Assembly: GCA_947259215.1 (NCBI GenBank)
Contig: CAMYLJ010000015.1
Coordinates: 1-64,000, forward strand
Direction of reading: 5' to 3'
DNA: 64,000 nucleotides
DNA from: an uncultured delta proteobacterium
GTDB taxonomy: Bacteria > Myxococcota_A > UBA9160 > JAFDET01
The position numbers were made by a program, and so were the translations under genes. The notes beneath the pieces are model-generated. The model did no database searches. It was given only the letters and a program-made list of their open reading frames with translations, and was not told the origin of the DNA. Positions 16,165 through 23,195 of this stretch are shown here, in pieces (the first letter of the stretch is position 1; each line of letters starts with the position of its first letter).

Positions 16165-16500
16165 TCAGGCGGCGGCCTTCGGCCCCTTGCCCTTCTTGCC
16201 GCTCTCCTTGCCGTCCTTCTTCTTGTCCTTCTTCGGCTTCTTCTCGGGCGAGTCGGACTTGGCATCCGGTGCGGCGTCCGAGCCCGCATCGGCGGCGCCC
16301 TTGTCCTTGCCCGGCTTCTGGCTCGAGTAGAGGTCCGAGTACCAGCCGCTGCCCTTCAAGACGAACGACGTTCTGGAGATCAGCCGCTTCACCTTGCGCT
16401 TGCGGCACTCGGGGCAGGTCTTGACCGGATCGTCCGTGATGCGCTGCTCGCGCTCGAACTCGTGACCGCAGCCGTTGCAGAGGTACTCGTAGGTGGGCAT
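16165..16500 (-). CDS. FmdB-family zinc-ribbon protein
   Basis: A 111-residue protein whose first 45 residues are the FmdB zinc ribbon (MPTYEYLCNGCGHEFE, then CPECRKRKVKRLIS), with four Cys as two CxxC pairs. The remainder is a long Lys/Asp/Pro-rich, probably disordered tail beginning after a region GSGWYSDLY that is common in the family. The name comes from the fmd operon of Methylophilus; the molecular role in most bacteria is unknown, possibly regulatory. An AAGGA ribosome site precedes ATG. Confidence 0.88.
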   Translation of the reverse strand: MPTYEYLCNGCGHEFEREQRITDDPVKTCPECRKRKVKRLISRTSFVLKGSGWYSDLYSSQKPGKDKGAADAGSDAAPDAKSDSPEKKPKKDKKKDGKESGKKGKGPKAAA

Positions 16501-16504
16501 CGCA

Positions 16505-16777
16505 TCATTCCTTCGCTTCGGCCAGCTCCGACAGCCGCGCCGCCAGCTCGCGACCCGGCCCGGCGACGGAGACCCGCTTGCGCCGGCCCCGGGCTCCGGC
16601 CTCGATCTCGACCGCCCCCGGGCTCACTCCCAGCGCGCGCGCCAGGGCCCGTCGGCACTCGAGATTGGCCCGACCCTCCGCGGGCGGAGCCACCACGCCG
16701 ACCCGCAGGGCGCCGTCGTGCAGCCCGCCCACTCCGGGGCGCCGGGCCCGGGGGGTGACGTGGATCCAGAGCGTCAC
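16505..16777 (-). CDS. DUF167 (YggU-like) protein
   Basis: A 90-residue protein of the UPF0235/DUF167 family: VTLWIHVTPRARRPGVGG at the N-terminus, then LRVGVVAPPAEGRANLECRR and a basic RGRRKRVSVAG near the end, all typical of YggU. GTG 16777 is chosen because the domain begins there; upstream codons have no usual start. The gene often sits with yggS and proC, as it does here. Its function is unknown. Confidence 0.85.
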   Translation of the reverse strand: MTLWIHVTPRARRPGVGGLHDGALRVGVVAPPAEGRANLECRRALARALGVSPGAVEIEAGARGRRKRVSVAGPGRELAARLSELAEAKE

Positions 16778-16821
16778 TCCCCGCTCGCTGACCTGAATGT
16801 CTAAGGCCTTCCCGCCGCCCG

Positions 16822-17349
16822 TCAAGCGCCCTCGCCGCCGCCCGATGCCCTCCGGGGCGGCGCAAGGTAGGCGATCTTCTCCTCGCCTGCGTCGTCCGGG
16901 TCGGCCTCGGCCAGACCTTCCAGCAGGTTCAGGTGGGTCTCGATGGTGGTGCGGACGGCCGCGGCGATCCGGGTTCGGAGCTGCTTCATCTCGCGGATGT
17001 CCTCCGCCAGCCGGGCGGCCCGGCGGTGGGCGGCGTCGAGGACCTTCTCGGCCTTCACCTCGGCCTCGGCGATCCGCAGCTCGGACTCCTTGAGCGCCGT
17101 CTGCTTCAGGTCCTCCGAGAGGGACTGGGCGGTCACCAGGGTCGAGCGCAGGACGTCCTCGTTGGCGCTGAACTCGGCCACCCGGGCCTCCAGGGTCCGG
17201 ACCTTCTCGCGCAGGGCCTCGGCCTCGTGGACCAGGGACTCGTAGTCGCCGGCCAGGAGCTCCAGGAAGGCGTCCACCTCGCCCGGGTCGTAGCCCCGCA
17301 GGCGGGCGGCGAAGCGGTGGTTCTGGATGTCCAGGGGCGTCATGCGCAT
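16822..17349 (-). CDS. DivIVA-domain coiled-coil protein
   Basis: A 175-residue protein with the N-terminal DivIVA motif MRMTPLDIQNHRFAARLRGY followed by DPGEVDAFLELLAGDYESLV, then a long coiled coil (about residues 35-150). DivIVA proteins bind curved membranes and place division or polar proteins. In delta-type bacteria such genes commonly follow yggS/proC, as in Gram-positive division clusters. ATG 17349 is preferred over an upstream GTG since GAAGGAGG lies eight bases before it. The role in cell polarity or division is inferred from the family. Confidence 0.85.
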   Translation of the reverse strand: MRMTPLDIQNHRFAARLRGYDPGEVDAFLELLAGDYESLVHEAEALREKVRTLEARVAEFSANEDVLRSTLVTAQSLSEDLKQTALKESELRIAEAEVKAEKVLDAAHRRAARLAEDIREMKQLRTRIAAAVRTTIETHLNLLEGLAEADPDDAGEEKIAYLAPPRRASGGGEGA

Positions 17350-17441
17350 GCCGGGGCCCTCCTTCGGCGCTCGGCAACCGCATCGGCCAACCGGCCGGTC
17401 TGCTGGAGGTACCGGCGTCACACGCGGCCCGACGCCGCGCC

Positions 17442-18284
17442 CTAGCGCTCGCCGGGCTCCTTGGGGCCGCGGAGCTCCTTCGAGCGGCGGGTGGCGGCGG
17501 CGACGGCCTCGTAGAGGGCGGCTCGCAGGCCGCCGGCCTCGAGGCGTTCCAGGGCGGCGATGGTGGTGCCGCCGGGAGAGGTGACCCGGTCCTTCAGCTG
17601 GGCGGGGTGGAGGCCGCTCTCCCGGGCCAGCTTGGCGGAGCCGAAGACGGTCTGGAGCGCCAGGGTGTGGGCCGCCTCCCGGGGCAGGCCGACCCGGACG
17701 CCGGCGTCCGCCAGGGCCTCCAGGATCAGGAAGACATACGCCGGGCCGCTTCCCGAGAGCCCGGTCACCGCGTCGAGGAGGTCCTCGTTGGGCGCCTCCC
17801 AGACGCTGCCGACGGCGGCGAAGAGCGCCCGCGCGACGGCGCGGTCGGCGTCCTTGGCGTTCCGCGCCGCGCAGAAGCTCGTCGCGCTCTCGTGCACCTG
17901 GGCGGCCGTGTTGGGCATGGCGCGCACGACCCGCGCCGTGGAGCCCAGGGCCCGCGCCAGCTCGTGCAGGGTCACGCCGGCGGCGATCGAGATCCAGAGC
18001 GGCCGCAGCTTGTCGACGCTCACGGCCTGGAGCACCGGACGCACCTGGTCGGGCTTGACCGCCACCACCAGCACGTCGCAGGCCCCGGTGAGCTCGTCGT
18101 TGTCGGCAGCAGCGCGCACCCCGAGCCGCTCCTCGAAGGCCTTGCGGCGGGCGGGGTCGGGGTCCGACGCCAGCAGGGCGTCCGCCGGTGCCGCACCGGA
18201 CTGCACCAGACCGCCCGCCAGGGCCTCGGCCATGGCTCCGGCCCCGAGGAAGCCGATGCGCTTGCCGTCGAGCTCTCCCGCCAT
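17442..18284 (-). CDS. proC: pyrroline-5-carboxylate reductase
   Basis: A 280-residue enzyme catalysing the last step of proline synthesis, NAD(P)H-dependent reduction of pyrroline-5-carboxylate. The Rossmann motif GFLGAGAMAEALAGGL lies near the N-terminus, followed by VLVVAVKPDQV, RVVRAMPNTAA and the C-terminal signature VTGLSGSGPAYVFLILEALADAG and TSPGGTTIAAL. Length and motifs are normal. It follows yggS by 2 bp, a classical pairing. Confidence 0.96.
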   Translation of the reverse strand: MAGELDGKRIGFLGAGAMAEALAGGLVQSGAAPADALLASDPDPARRKAFEERLGVRAAADNDELTGACDVLVVAVKPDQVRPVLQAVSVDKLRPLWISIAAGVTLHELARALGSTARVVRAMPNTAAQVHESATSFCAARNAKDADRAVARALFAAVGSVWEAPNEDLLDAVTGLSGSGPAYVFLILEALADAGVRVGLPREAAHTLALQTVFGSAKLARESGLHPAQLKDRVTSPGGTTIAALERLEAGGLRAALYEAVAAATRRSKELRGPKEPGER

Positions 18285-18286
18285 GT

Positions 18287-19003
18287 CTAGCTCTCCCGGG
18301 GGCCGAAGATCGCCGTGCCCACGCGCACGATCGTAGCCCCTTCCTCCACCGCCACCTCGAAGTCGGCGCTCATGCCCATGGAGAGGTCGCGCAGGGCCTC
18401 GCCGCCGGGAAGCCGCGCCAGGCGCTCGCGCAGGTCCCGCAGGCGCGCGAAGACGGGCCGCACCGCCTCGGCGTCGCCCGGGGCCGGGAGGGTCATCAGG
18501 CCCTGGACCTCCAGGCCGGGGAGCCCGGCGCAGGCCGCGAGCAGCGCTTCGGCCTCCGCGGGCGCGCAGCCGGCCTTCTGCGGCTCGCCGGAGAGGTTCA
18601 GCTGGAGATGGACCGGGAGCCGGCGCCCGGCGGCCTCGGCCCGGCGCGCCAGCTCGCGGGCCAGGGAGGCGCGATCGACGCTCTGGACCACGTCGAAGAG
18701 GGCCACTGCGTCCTTGGCCTTGTTGCGCTGGAGGGCGCCGACGTAGTGCCAGCGGGGCGCGTCCTCGCCCAGGATCTCCGCCACGGCGGGGATCTTCTCC
18801 CGGGCCTCCTGCACGTAGTTCTCGCCCAGATCGTGGAGGCCCGCGCGCACGCCGGCGACCGCCAGCGCCACGGGCATCCGCTTGCTGACGCCGACGAGCG
18901 TCACCTCGGCCGGGTCGCGCCCGGCGCGCCCGGCGGCGGCGGCGATGCGCGCGCGCACCTCCGCCAGGCGCCCGGCCACCGCACCCTCCTCCACCGGGCT
19001 CAC
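18287..19003 (-). CDS. yggS: PLP homeostasis protein (YggS/PROSC family)
   Basis: A 238-residue PLP-binding TIM-barrel protein without known catalysis that buffers pyridoxal phosphate. PLP would bind Lys41 in TLVGVSKRMP. Family motifs are DLGENYVQEAREK, WHYVGALQRNKAK, LQLNLSGEPQKAG and the closing LSMGMSADFEVAVEEGATIVRVGTAIFG. GTG 19003 overlaps the maf stop as GTGA. Proximity to proC is widely conserved. Confidence 0.95.
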   Translation of the reverse strand: MSPVEEGAVAGRLAEVRARIAAAAGRAGRDPAEVTLVGVSKRMPVALAVAGVRAGLHDLGENYVQEAREKIPAVAEILGEDAPRWHYVGALQRNKAKDAVALFDVVQSVDRASLARELARRAEAAGRRLPVHLQLNLSGEPQKAGCAPAEAEALLAACAGLPGLEVQGLMTLPAPGDAEAVRPVFARLRDLRERLARLPGGEALRDLSMGMSADFEVAVEEGATIVRVGTAIFGPRES

Positions 19004-19590
19004 CGCGCCCCCGCCTCCGCCAGCAGGGCCAGGGTCTCCTCCAGCGGCAGTCCGATCACGTTGGTCTCGCTGCCCTCGATACGCTCGATGAAGCGGCGTC
19101 CCTCGCCCTGGGCCGCGTAGGCGCCGGCCTTGTCCAGGGGCTCGCCGCTGGCCACGTAGGCGCGCAGCTCCGCCTCCGGGGCCGGGCGCATCAGCACCTG
19201 GCTCGCCGCGGCGAAGCTTCGTGGCGCCAGAGAATCGCTGGCCACCAGCGCCACGGCCGTCACCACGGTGTGTCGACGGCCCACGAGCAGGCCCAGGAGC
19301 TCCACGGCGTGCTCCGGGTCGCGCGGCTTCCCCAGCAGCCGGTCGTCCACCACGACCACGGTGTCGGCGCCGAGGACCCAGCGCGCCGGCTCGGGGCCGA
19401 GCCGCCGCGCGACCGTCAGCGCCTTCTCGCGCGCCAGGCGCTCCGCGTGCTCGGCGGCCGACTCGCCGGGCTGCGCCTCCTCCGGGATGTCCGCCGGCTG
19501 TACCTCGAACGCCACGCCGGCGCGGGTGAGCAGGTCCCGCCGGCGCGGTGAGCCGGACGCCAGCACCAGCGGCGGGTCGGGAACGGGCAC
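19000..19590 (-). CDS. maf: Maf-like nucleotide pyrophosphatase
   Basis: A 196-residue Maf/HAM1-type protein that hydrolyses non-canonical or house-cleaning nucleoside triphosphates. It has the P-loop-like LVLASGSPRRRDLL at the N-terminus, VLGADTVVVVDDRLLGKP, and GAYAAQGEGRRFIERIEGSETNVIGLP split here as GAYAAQGEG and IEGSETNVIGLPL. It is first in the minus-strand block with yggS and proC. GTG 19590 is preceded by TACCCC and six bases, resembling the short-leader promoter before moeB. Confidence 0.93.
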   Translation of the reverse strand: MPVPDPPLVLASGSPRRRDLLTRAGVAFEVQPADIPEEAQPGESAAEHAERLAREKALTVARRLGPEPARWVLGADTVVVVDDRLLGKPRDPEHAVELLGLLVGRRHTVVTAVALVASDSLAPRSFAAASQVLMRPAPEAELRAYVASGEPLDKAGAYAAQGEGRRFIERIEGSETNVIGLPLEETLALLAEAGAR

Positions 19591-19731
19591 GGCCCGGGGG
19601 TACCGAGGGCGCCTGGGGCCGTCAAGCGGCCGGGCGGAGCGCGGCGACGGGCCGGCGTCGGCCAGACGACAAGATCAGGGGTGCGCAGGCCGCACGAAAG
19701 TGGTTGAGTCCGGGGACGGGAGGAACGCCAC

Positions 19732-20232
19732 ATGACCCTGACGGCTCGGGACTTGATGCAGAGGGACGTCGTGTCCATCTCACCGGAGACGCCGCTGGCG
19801 AGCGTGTATCGGGTGCTCGTCGCCGAGGCGATCACCGGCGCCCCGGTGGTGGACGAGAGCGGCCGCGTGCTGGGGGTGATCTCCAGCGCCGATCTGCTGC
19901 GTGCCCTGGCCGAGGAGCAGGATTCGAGCGGGAACGACACGACCTATTTCGAGGGGCTGCTCGAGTTCTCCAGCTCCCGCGGCGAGGGCCTGCCGGAGGA
20001 CTTCCAGAACCGCCTGGAGCAGATTCCTGCGTCGGAGGCCATGACCGAAGGCGCCATCTCCGTCTCCCCCGACGCCCCGCTCTCCGAGATCGCGCGCACG
20101 CTGCGCTTCCAGCGCATCCACCGGGTGCTGGTGGTGGAAGACGGCGTCCTGGAGGGCATCGTCACCAGCTTCGACCTGGTCGGGCTGCTGGAGGACGCCG
20201 GCGCGGCGAGCGAGGTCTCGACCTCCGGGTAG
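19732..20232 (+). CDS. CBS-pair domain protein
   Basis: A 166-residue soluble protein made of two CBS motifs (about residues 1-60 and 100-155): ARDLMQRDVVSISPETPLAS with GAPVVDESGRVLGVISSADL, then EAMTEGAISVSPDAPLSEIA with RVLVVEDGVLEGIVTSFDL. An insert of about 35 acidic residues separates them. CBS pairs bind adenosyl ligands and sense energy state. A GGGAGG ribosome site precedes ATG. It stands alone, so its partner is unknown. It may modulate another protein in trans. Confidence 0.85.
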   Translation: MTLTARDLMQRDVVSISPETPLASVYRVLVAEAITGAPVVDESGRVLGVISSADLLRALAEEQDSSGNDTTYFEGLLEFSSSRGEGLPEDFQNRLEQIPASEAMTEGAISVSPDAPLSEIARTLRFQRIHRVLVVEDGVLEGIVTSFDLVGLLEDAGAASEVSTSG

Positions 20233-20250
20233 ACGGCGGCTCCTGGTACG

Positions 20251-20400
20251 ATGTCCGCCGGGGCCCTTCGCGAGCTCGGCCCGCTGCTGCTGCTGACCAT
20301 CGCTCTCGCCGCGCCGACGTGCCCGCCGCGCGTGCGCGTGATCCGTCGGCAAGTCAGGTACGTCCGGCCCGCCAGTCGCGGACACGGGCGGGGTGGATAG
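20251..20400 (+). CDS. possible small secreted peptide
   Basis: A 49-codon open frame that begins MSAGALRELGPLLLLTIALA, resembling a short signal or membrane segment, followed by a basic tail with Pro, Arg and Gly. It starts 18 bp after the CBS gene. There is no clear ribosome site and its end reaches the terminator-like hairpin of the opposite gene. It may be chance coding in GC-rich DNA; it is reported because it fills an otherwise empty gap. Confidence 0.25.
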   Translation: MSAGALRELGPLLLLTIALAAPTCPPRVRVIRRQVRYVRPASRGHGRGG

Positions 20401-20401
20401 A

Positions 20402-20414
20402 GGGGCGGCGCCCC
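20402..20414 (-). terminator. possible terminator of the PEP-CTERM gene
   Basis: GGGGC-GCC-GCCCC on the minus strand lies 35 bp after the stop codon of the frameshifted PEP-CTERM gene and is followed by TCTAT. The stem is short and the T tract poor, so termination is only suggested. Confidence 0.3.
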
Positions 20415-20448
20415 GCGTTCCTCGAAACGGCCAAGGGTCCGCTCCCGA

Positions 20449-21148
20449 CTACTTCCTCCTGGACTTCCTCGCGAATCGTGCAAGACCCAGCAAGCCGGAG
20501 CCGAGCAAGAGAATGGTTGCGGGTTCGGGAACGAGATCTCCTGTGAGATTGAAGGGCCAAGTCGTAATCACTCGTTCCCCAGGATCCAGTCTGGGGGTCT
20601 TCAAAATAGTTGGTTCCGCTGCCGGGACTCGTCGATCCCATCCAGTACCAATCATCTGGATCACCGGAAGTATCGTTCGCAATCACGATGAGATAGGTTC
20701 CTGGGTCGAGGCGAAACGGTGCAACGTCCGCAGAGTATTGAAACAGATGCGGGTTGCCGATAAATCCAGTCAGGACTGTGTTCGTGTCGACTCTCGAGAA
20801 ATTCGTAGAAACCAGCTGCACGCCGTTTCCAGAATCGGGCACTCCCGAGAGGAAAGGATAGATCCAGAAAGAAAAGGAATCAGGCGCGACATAGTCACCC
20901 GTATCTTCTGGGTCAGCAATGTAGATTCCCCACCAATGGATATCGGTAAGAAAGACGGCTTCGGAAACAAGAAAGTCGTCGCCTCTTCCTGCCAGCGGCC
21001 CGAGATCGAGATCACTCGATCCAGCCACGAAATTGGGCAGGAGTGGCTGACCGTTGTCGTAGAAGATCGGGGAGCCCGAAGCCACGACTGGGGTCACGAA
21101 AAGCACCAATACCAGAAACAGAAAAACAGAAACAGATAGGCCCTTCAT
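20449..21148 (-). pseudogene. PEP-CTERM sorting-signal protein, one-base frameshift
   Basis: The reading frame starting at ATG 21148 has a signal peptide (MKGLSVSVFLFLVLVLFV ...) and a beta-rich extracellular domain of about 175 residues. It loses its natural end near 20554-20556. Removing one base of the GGG run there (CCC on the coding strand) restores SDYDLAFNLTGDL and then the exosortase tag VPEPATILLLGSGLLGLARF with basic tail, ending at TAG 20449; the repaired product has about 232 residues. The frameshift is either a real inactivation or a sequencing error at a short homopolymer. PEP-CTERM proteins are processed by exosortase; none is encoded here. Base composition is much lower in GC than the surroundings, suggesting acquired DNA. 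Confidence 0.8.
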
Positions 21149-21492
21149 CTTCTTCCTCCGCCCCTCCTCATGTCTGGAAACACCGACGTGTCAGCCTGCA
21201 CTGCCGGGTAGCAAGAGTCCATTGGGACCTGGAGCCTCAGCGATGCGAATACCGTGCAATCGCTAGCTGTTCGAAAAGCGCAGAAGATTCAAACAGTTAT
21301 CTGCATGCGCAGGAAGGCGAAACAGGCTGGTGTGTAACTGGGTACCACTTGTGACCTGGAACCCGCCCTCCGGGACTCGGGATCCCCTCACGGGATGACG
21401 ACGAGTGGCTCCACCGGCTCGACAGAGGCCGGGACGCCGGCACAATCTGGCACACTGGGCCCCGAAGGCCCGCAGGCCGTGGGGGGAGCAGC
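21149..21492. other. intergenic region of 344 bp, lower GC
   Basis: No gene is evident. It holds the upstream region of the PEP-CTERM gene (minus) and of the DUF7064-like gene (plus). An inverted repeat CTGTTCGAA (21267-21275) / TTCAAACAG (21288-21296), one mismatch and 12-nt spacer, could be an operator or hairpin. A short tandem GGCACAATCT/GGCACACTGG lies near 21439. No convincing paired -35/-10 elements are seen. Confidence 0.5.
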
Positions 21493-22473
21493 GTGCCCAT
21501 CCTCTCGGAAAGACACGACTTCCAGCACCCGGTCGAGGGCGACGAGGCCTGGAGCGAGTCCTATTACTTCAACGCCTACGACCCCGGCTGCGACGCGGGG
21601 CTCTTCACGCGCGTCGGGATCCGGCCCAACGAGGGCACGATCGATGTCGGGCTCTCGGTGTGGCTGCCGGGCGACGAGATCGCCCACGTGTTCGGCGTGC
21701 GCGAGCAGAAGGAGATGCTGGACCGCGTGCTCGAGGTAGGCGGCGTCCGTTACGAGATGGTCGCGCCGATGAAGACCTGGCGGATCGCGGCCGACGCGGA
21801 GGCGTACGTGCGCAACCTCGCGAGCGGTGCCCGGCGCAAGGCGCCGCTCGCGCTCGACCTGCGCTTCGAGGCGCTGATCCCGGCAGTGGGGAGCGACGGC
21901 CAGGGGAGCGAAGGGCAGGGCGCCAGCGCCGAGACGCGCAAGACGGTCGGCAAGGGTCACCTGGAGCAGGCGGGCCGCTGGACGGGGACGATCGCCGTCG
22001 ACGGGCGCCGGCTCGAGCTGGGGGAGGCGCGCGGCAACCGGGACAAGTCCTGGGGGCCGCGGCGCTGGGGCGGGCCGCGCATGTGGCGCTGGTTCTCGAT
22101 CAACATCGGCGACGACGTCCACTTCGGCGGGATCCGGATCGGGACCGACGCCGGCGACCTCCACCGCGGCTGGGTCTGGAAGGACGGCGCCCACGCGAGC
22201 ATCCGCGAGTGGGACGTGCGCACGGAGCTGGCGGAGGACGGCGTCACGCACCAAGTGAGCCATGTGCGCGCCACGGACAAGCGCGACCGGGTGCACGAGC
22301 TGAGGGCGGACGTGCTGCGGGTCGCGCCCATGCCCTCCGAGCGCGGCGGGAAGAAGACCCTCGTCAACGAGGGACTCGCGCGTTGGACCTACGAGGGCCG
22401 CAGCGGCCACGGCATCGCAGAGTACCTGCACCAGCTCGACGCCGACGGGCGGCCCGTGGTCCCGATCGCGTAG
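21493..22473 (+). CDS. DUF7064-like protein (lipocalin/CrtC-like beta fold)
   Basis: A 326-residue soluble protein with many Trp, Gly and Arg residues in beta-type patterns. The central stretch GNRDKSWGPRRWGGPRMWRW, followed by FSINIGDDVHFGGIRIGTD and GWVWKDG, matches a family annotated as DUF7064/DUF7065, which resembles lipocalin or CrtC-like hydratase folds and is common in lipid- and terpenoid-metabolising bacteria. No catalytic assignment is possible. GTG 21493 follows a GGGGGGAG ribosome site. The next gene (EthD-like) begins 10 bp downstream, suggesting an operon. The function is inferred only from the family context. Confidence 0.65.
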   Translation: MPILSERHDFQHPVEGDEAWSESYYFNAYDPGCDAGLFTRVGIRPNEGTIDVGLSVWLPGDEIAHVFGVREQKEMLDRVLEVGGVRYEMVAPMKTWRIAADAEAYVRNLASGARRKAPLALDLRFEALIPAVGSDGQGSEGQGASAETRKTVGKGHLEQAGRWTGTIAVDGRRLELGEARGNRDKSWGPRRWGGPRMWRWFSINIGDDVHFGGIRIGTDAGDLHRGWVWKDGAHASIREWDVRTELAEDGVTHQVSHVRATDKRDRVHELRADVLRVAPMPSERGGKKTLVNEGLARWTYEGRSGHGIAEYLHQLDADGRPVVPIA

Positions 22474-22476
22474 ACT
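22471..22476 (+). promoter_or_regulatory. putative -10 box before the EthD-like gene
   Basis: TAGACT overlaps the stop codon of the DUF7064-like gene and ends 7 bp before ATG 22484. No Shine-Dalgarno sequence lies between them and no -35 box is clear. It fits the short-leader pattern but could be chance. Confidence 0.35.
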
Positions 22477-22483
22477 GCTCGCC

Positions 22484-23185
22484 ATGGAGAAGCTGGTCTA
22501 CGTGCTGTGGAACCGGGACGGGGCGACGGGCGCGGACCTGCGCCGGGCGCTCCTGGGGCCCGTTGCCAAGGCCCTGCGCGAGGGTGGAGCCGTGCGCATC
22601 GCGCTGAACGTCTCCGACGAGGACGTGGCCTACGCGCTCTCCTCCCGGCTCACGCACCTCGATCCGCCCCCCGCCGGCCTCTGCTCCTTCTGGCTCGACT
22701 GCGCCGACGATCGCGACGCCTGCGAAGGGGCGCTGGCCGAGGTCTCGGGCCGGCTGGCCGGCTACCTGGTGGTCGAGTCCGAGCCGCTGCTCAACACCAC
22801 GCACGTCGCGCCTCCGGGCGAGCGCACCCCCGGCACCAATCTGGTCGCGTTGATCGAGCGTCCCGAGCGCATGACGTGGGACGCGTGGATCCACCACTGG
22901 CACGGACATCACAAGCGGGTGGCCCTGGAGACCCAGTGCACCTACGCCTACGTGCGCAACGTGGTGGTGCGCCGGCTCAGCGAGGACGCGCCGCCCTGGG
23001 CCGGCATCGTGGAGGAGGGCTTCCCCGCCGAGGCGGTCAGCGACCCGATGCAGTGGTACTGCGCCGACGGCGATCCCGAGACCCTGAAGGCCAACCTGGG
23101 ACGCATGCTCGACAGCTGCCGGGCCTTTCTCGACCTCGACCGGGTCGAGAGCCACCCCATGTCCGAGTACCGCCTCGACCGCTGA
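22484..23185 (+). CDS. EthD-like dimeric alpha/beta-barrel protein
   Basis: A 233-residue protein that looks like two ferredoxin-like barrels in tandem. The N-terminal one starts EKLVYVLWNRDGATGADLRR. The C-terminal one includes NLVALIERPERMTWDAWIHH and WHGHHKRVALETQCTYAYVRN, the His-rich EthD/stress-responsive barrel pattern. EthD-type proteins are accessory or monooxygenase-like proteins in ether, aromatic and steroid metabolism. The pairing with the DUF7064-like gene suggests a common lipid or terpenoid substrate, which is unproven. Confidence 0.7.
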   Translation: MEKLVYVLWNRDGATGADLRRALLGPVAKALREGGAVRIALNVSDEDVAYALSSRLTHLDPPPAGLCSFWLDCADDRDACEGALAEVSGRLAGYLVVESEPLLNTTHVAPPGERTPGTNLVALIERPERMTWDAWIHHWHGHHKRVALETQCTYAYVRNVVVRRLSEDAPPWAGIVEEGFPAEAVSDPMQWYCADGDPETLKANLGRMLDSCRAFLDLDRVESHPMSEYRLDR

Positions 23186-23195
23186 GCTGACGCCC

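Noticed and set aside
20233-21492. Insertion sequence or phage remnant in the low-GC islet
   Set aside because: No transposase or integrase fragment, no terminal inverted repeats and no target duplication seen.
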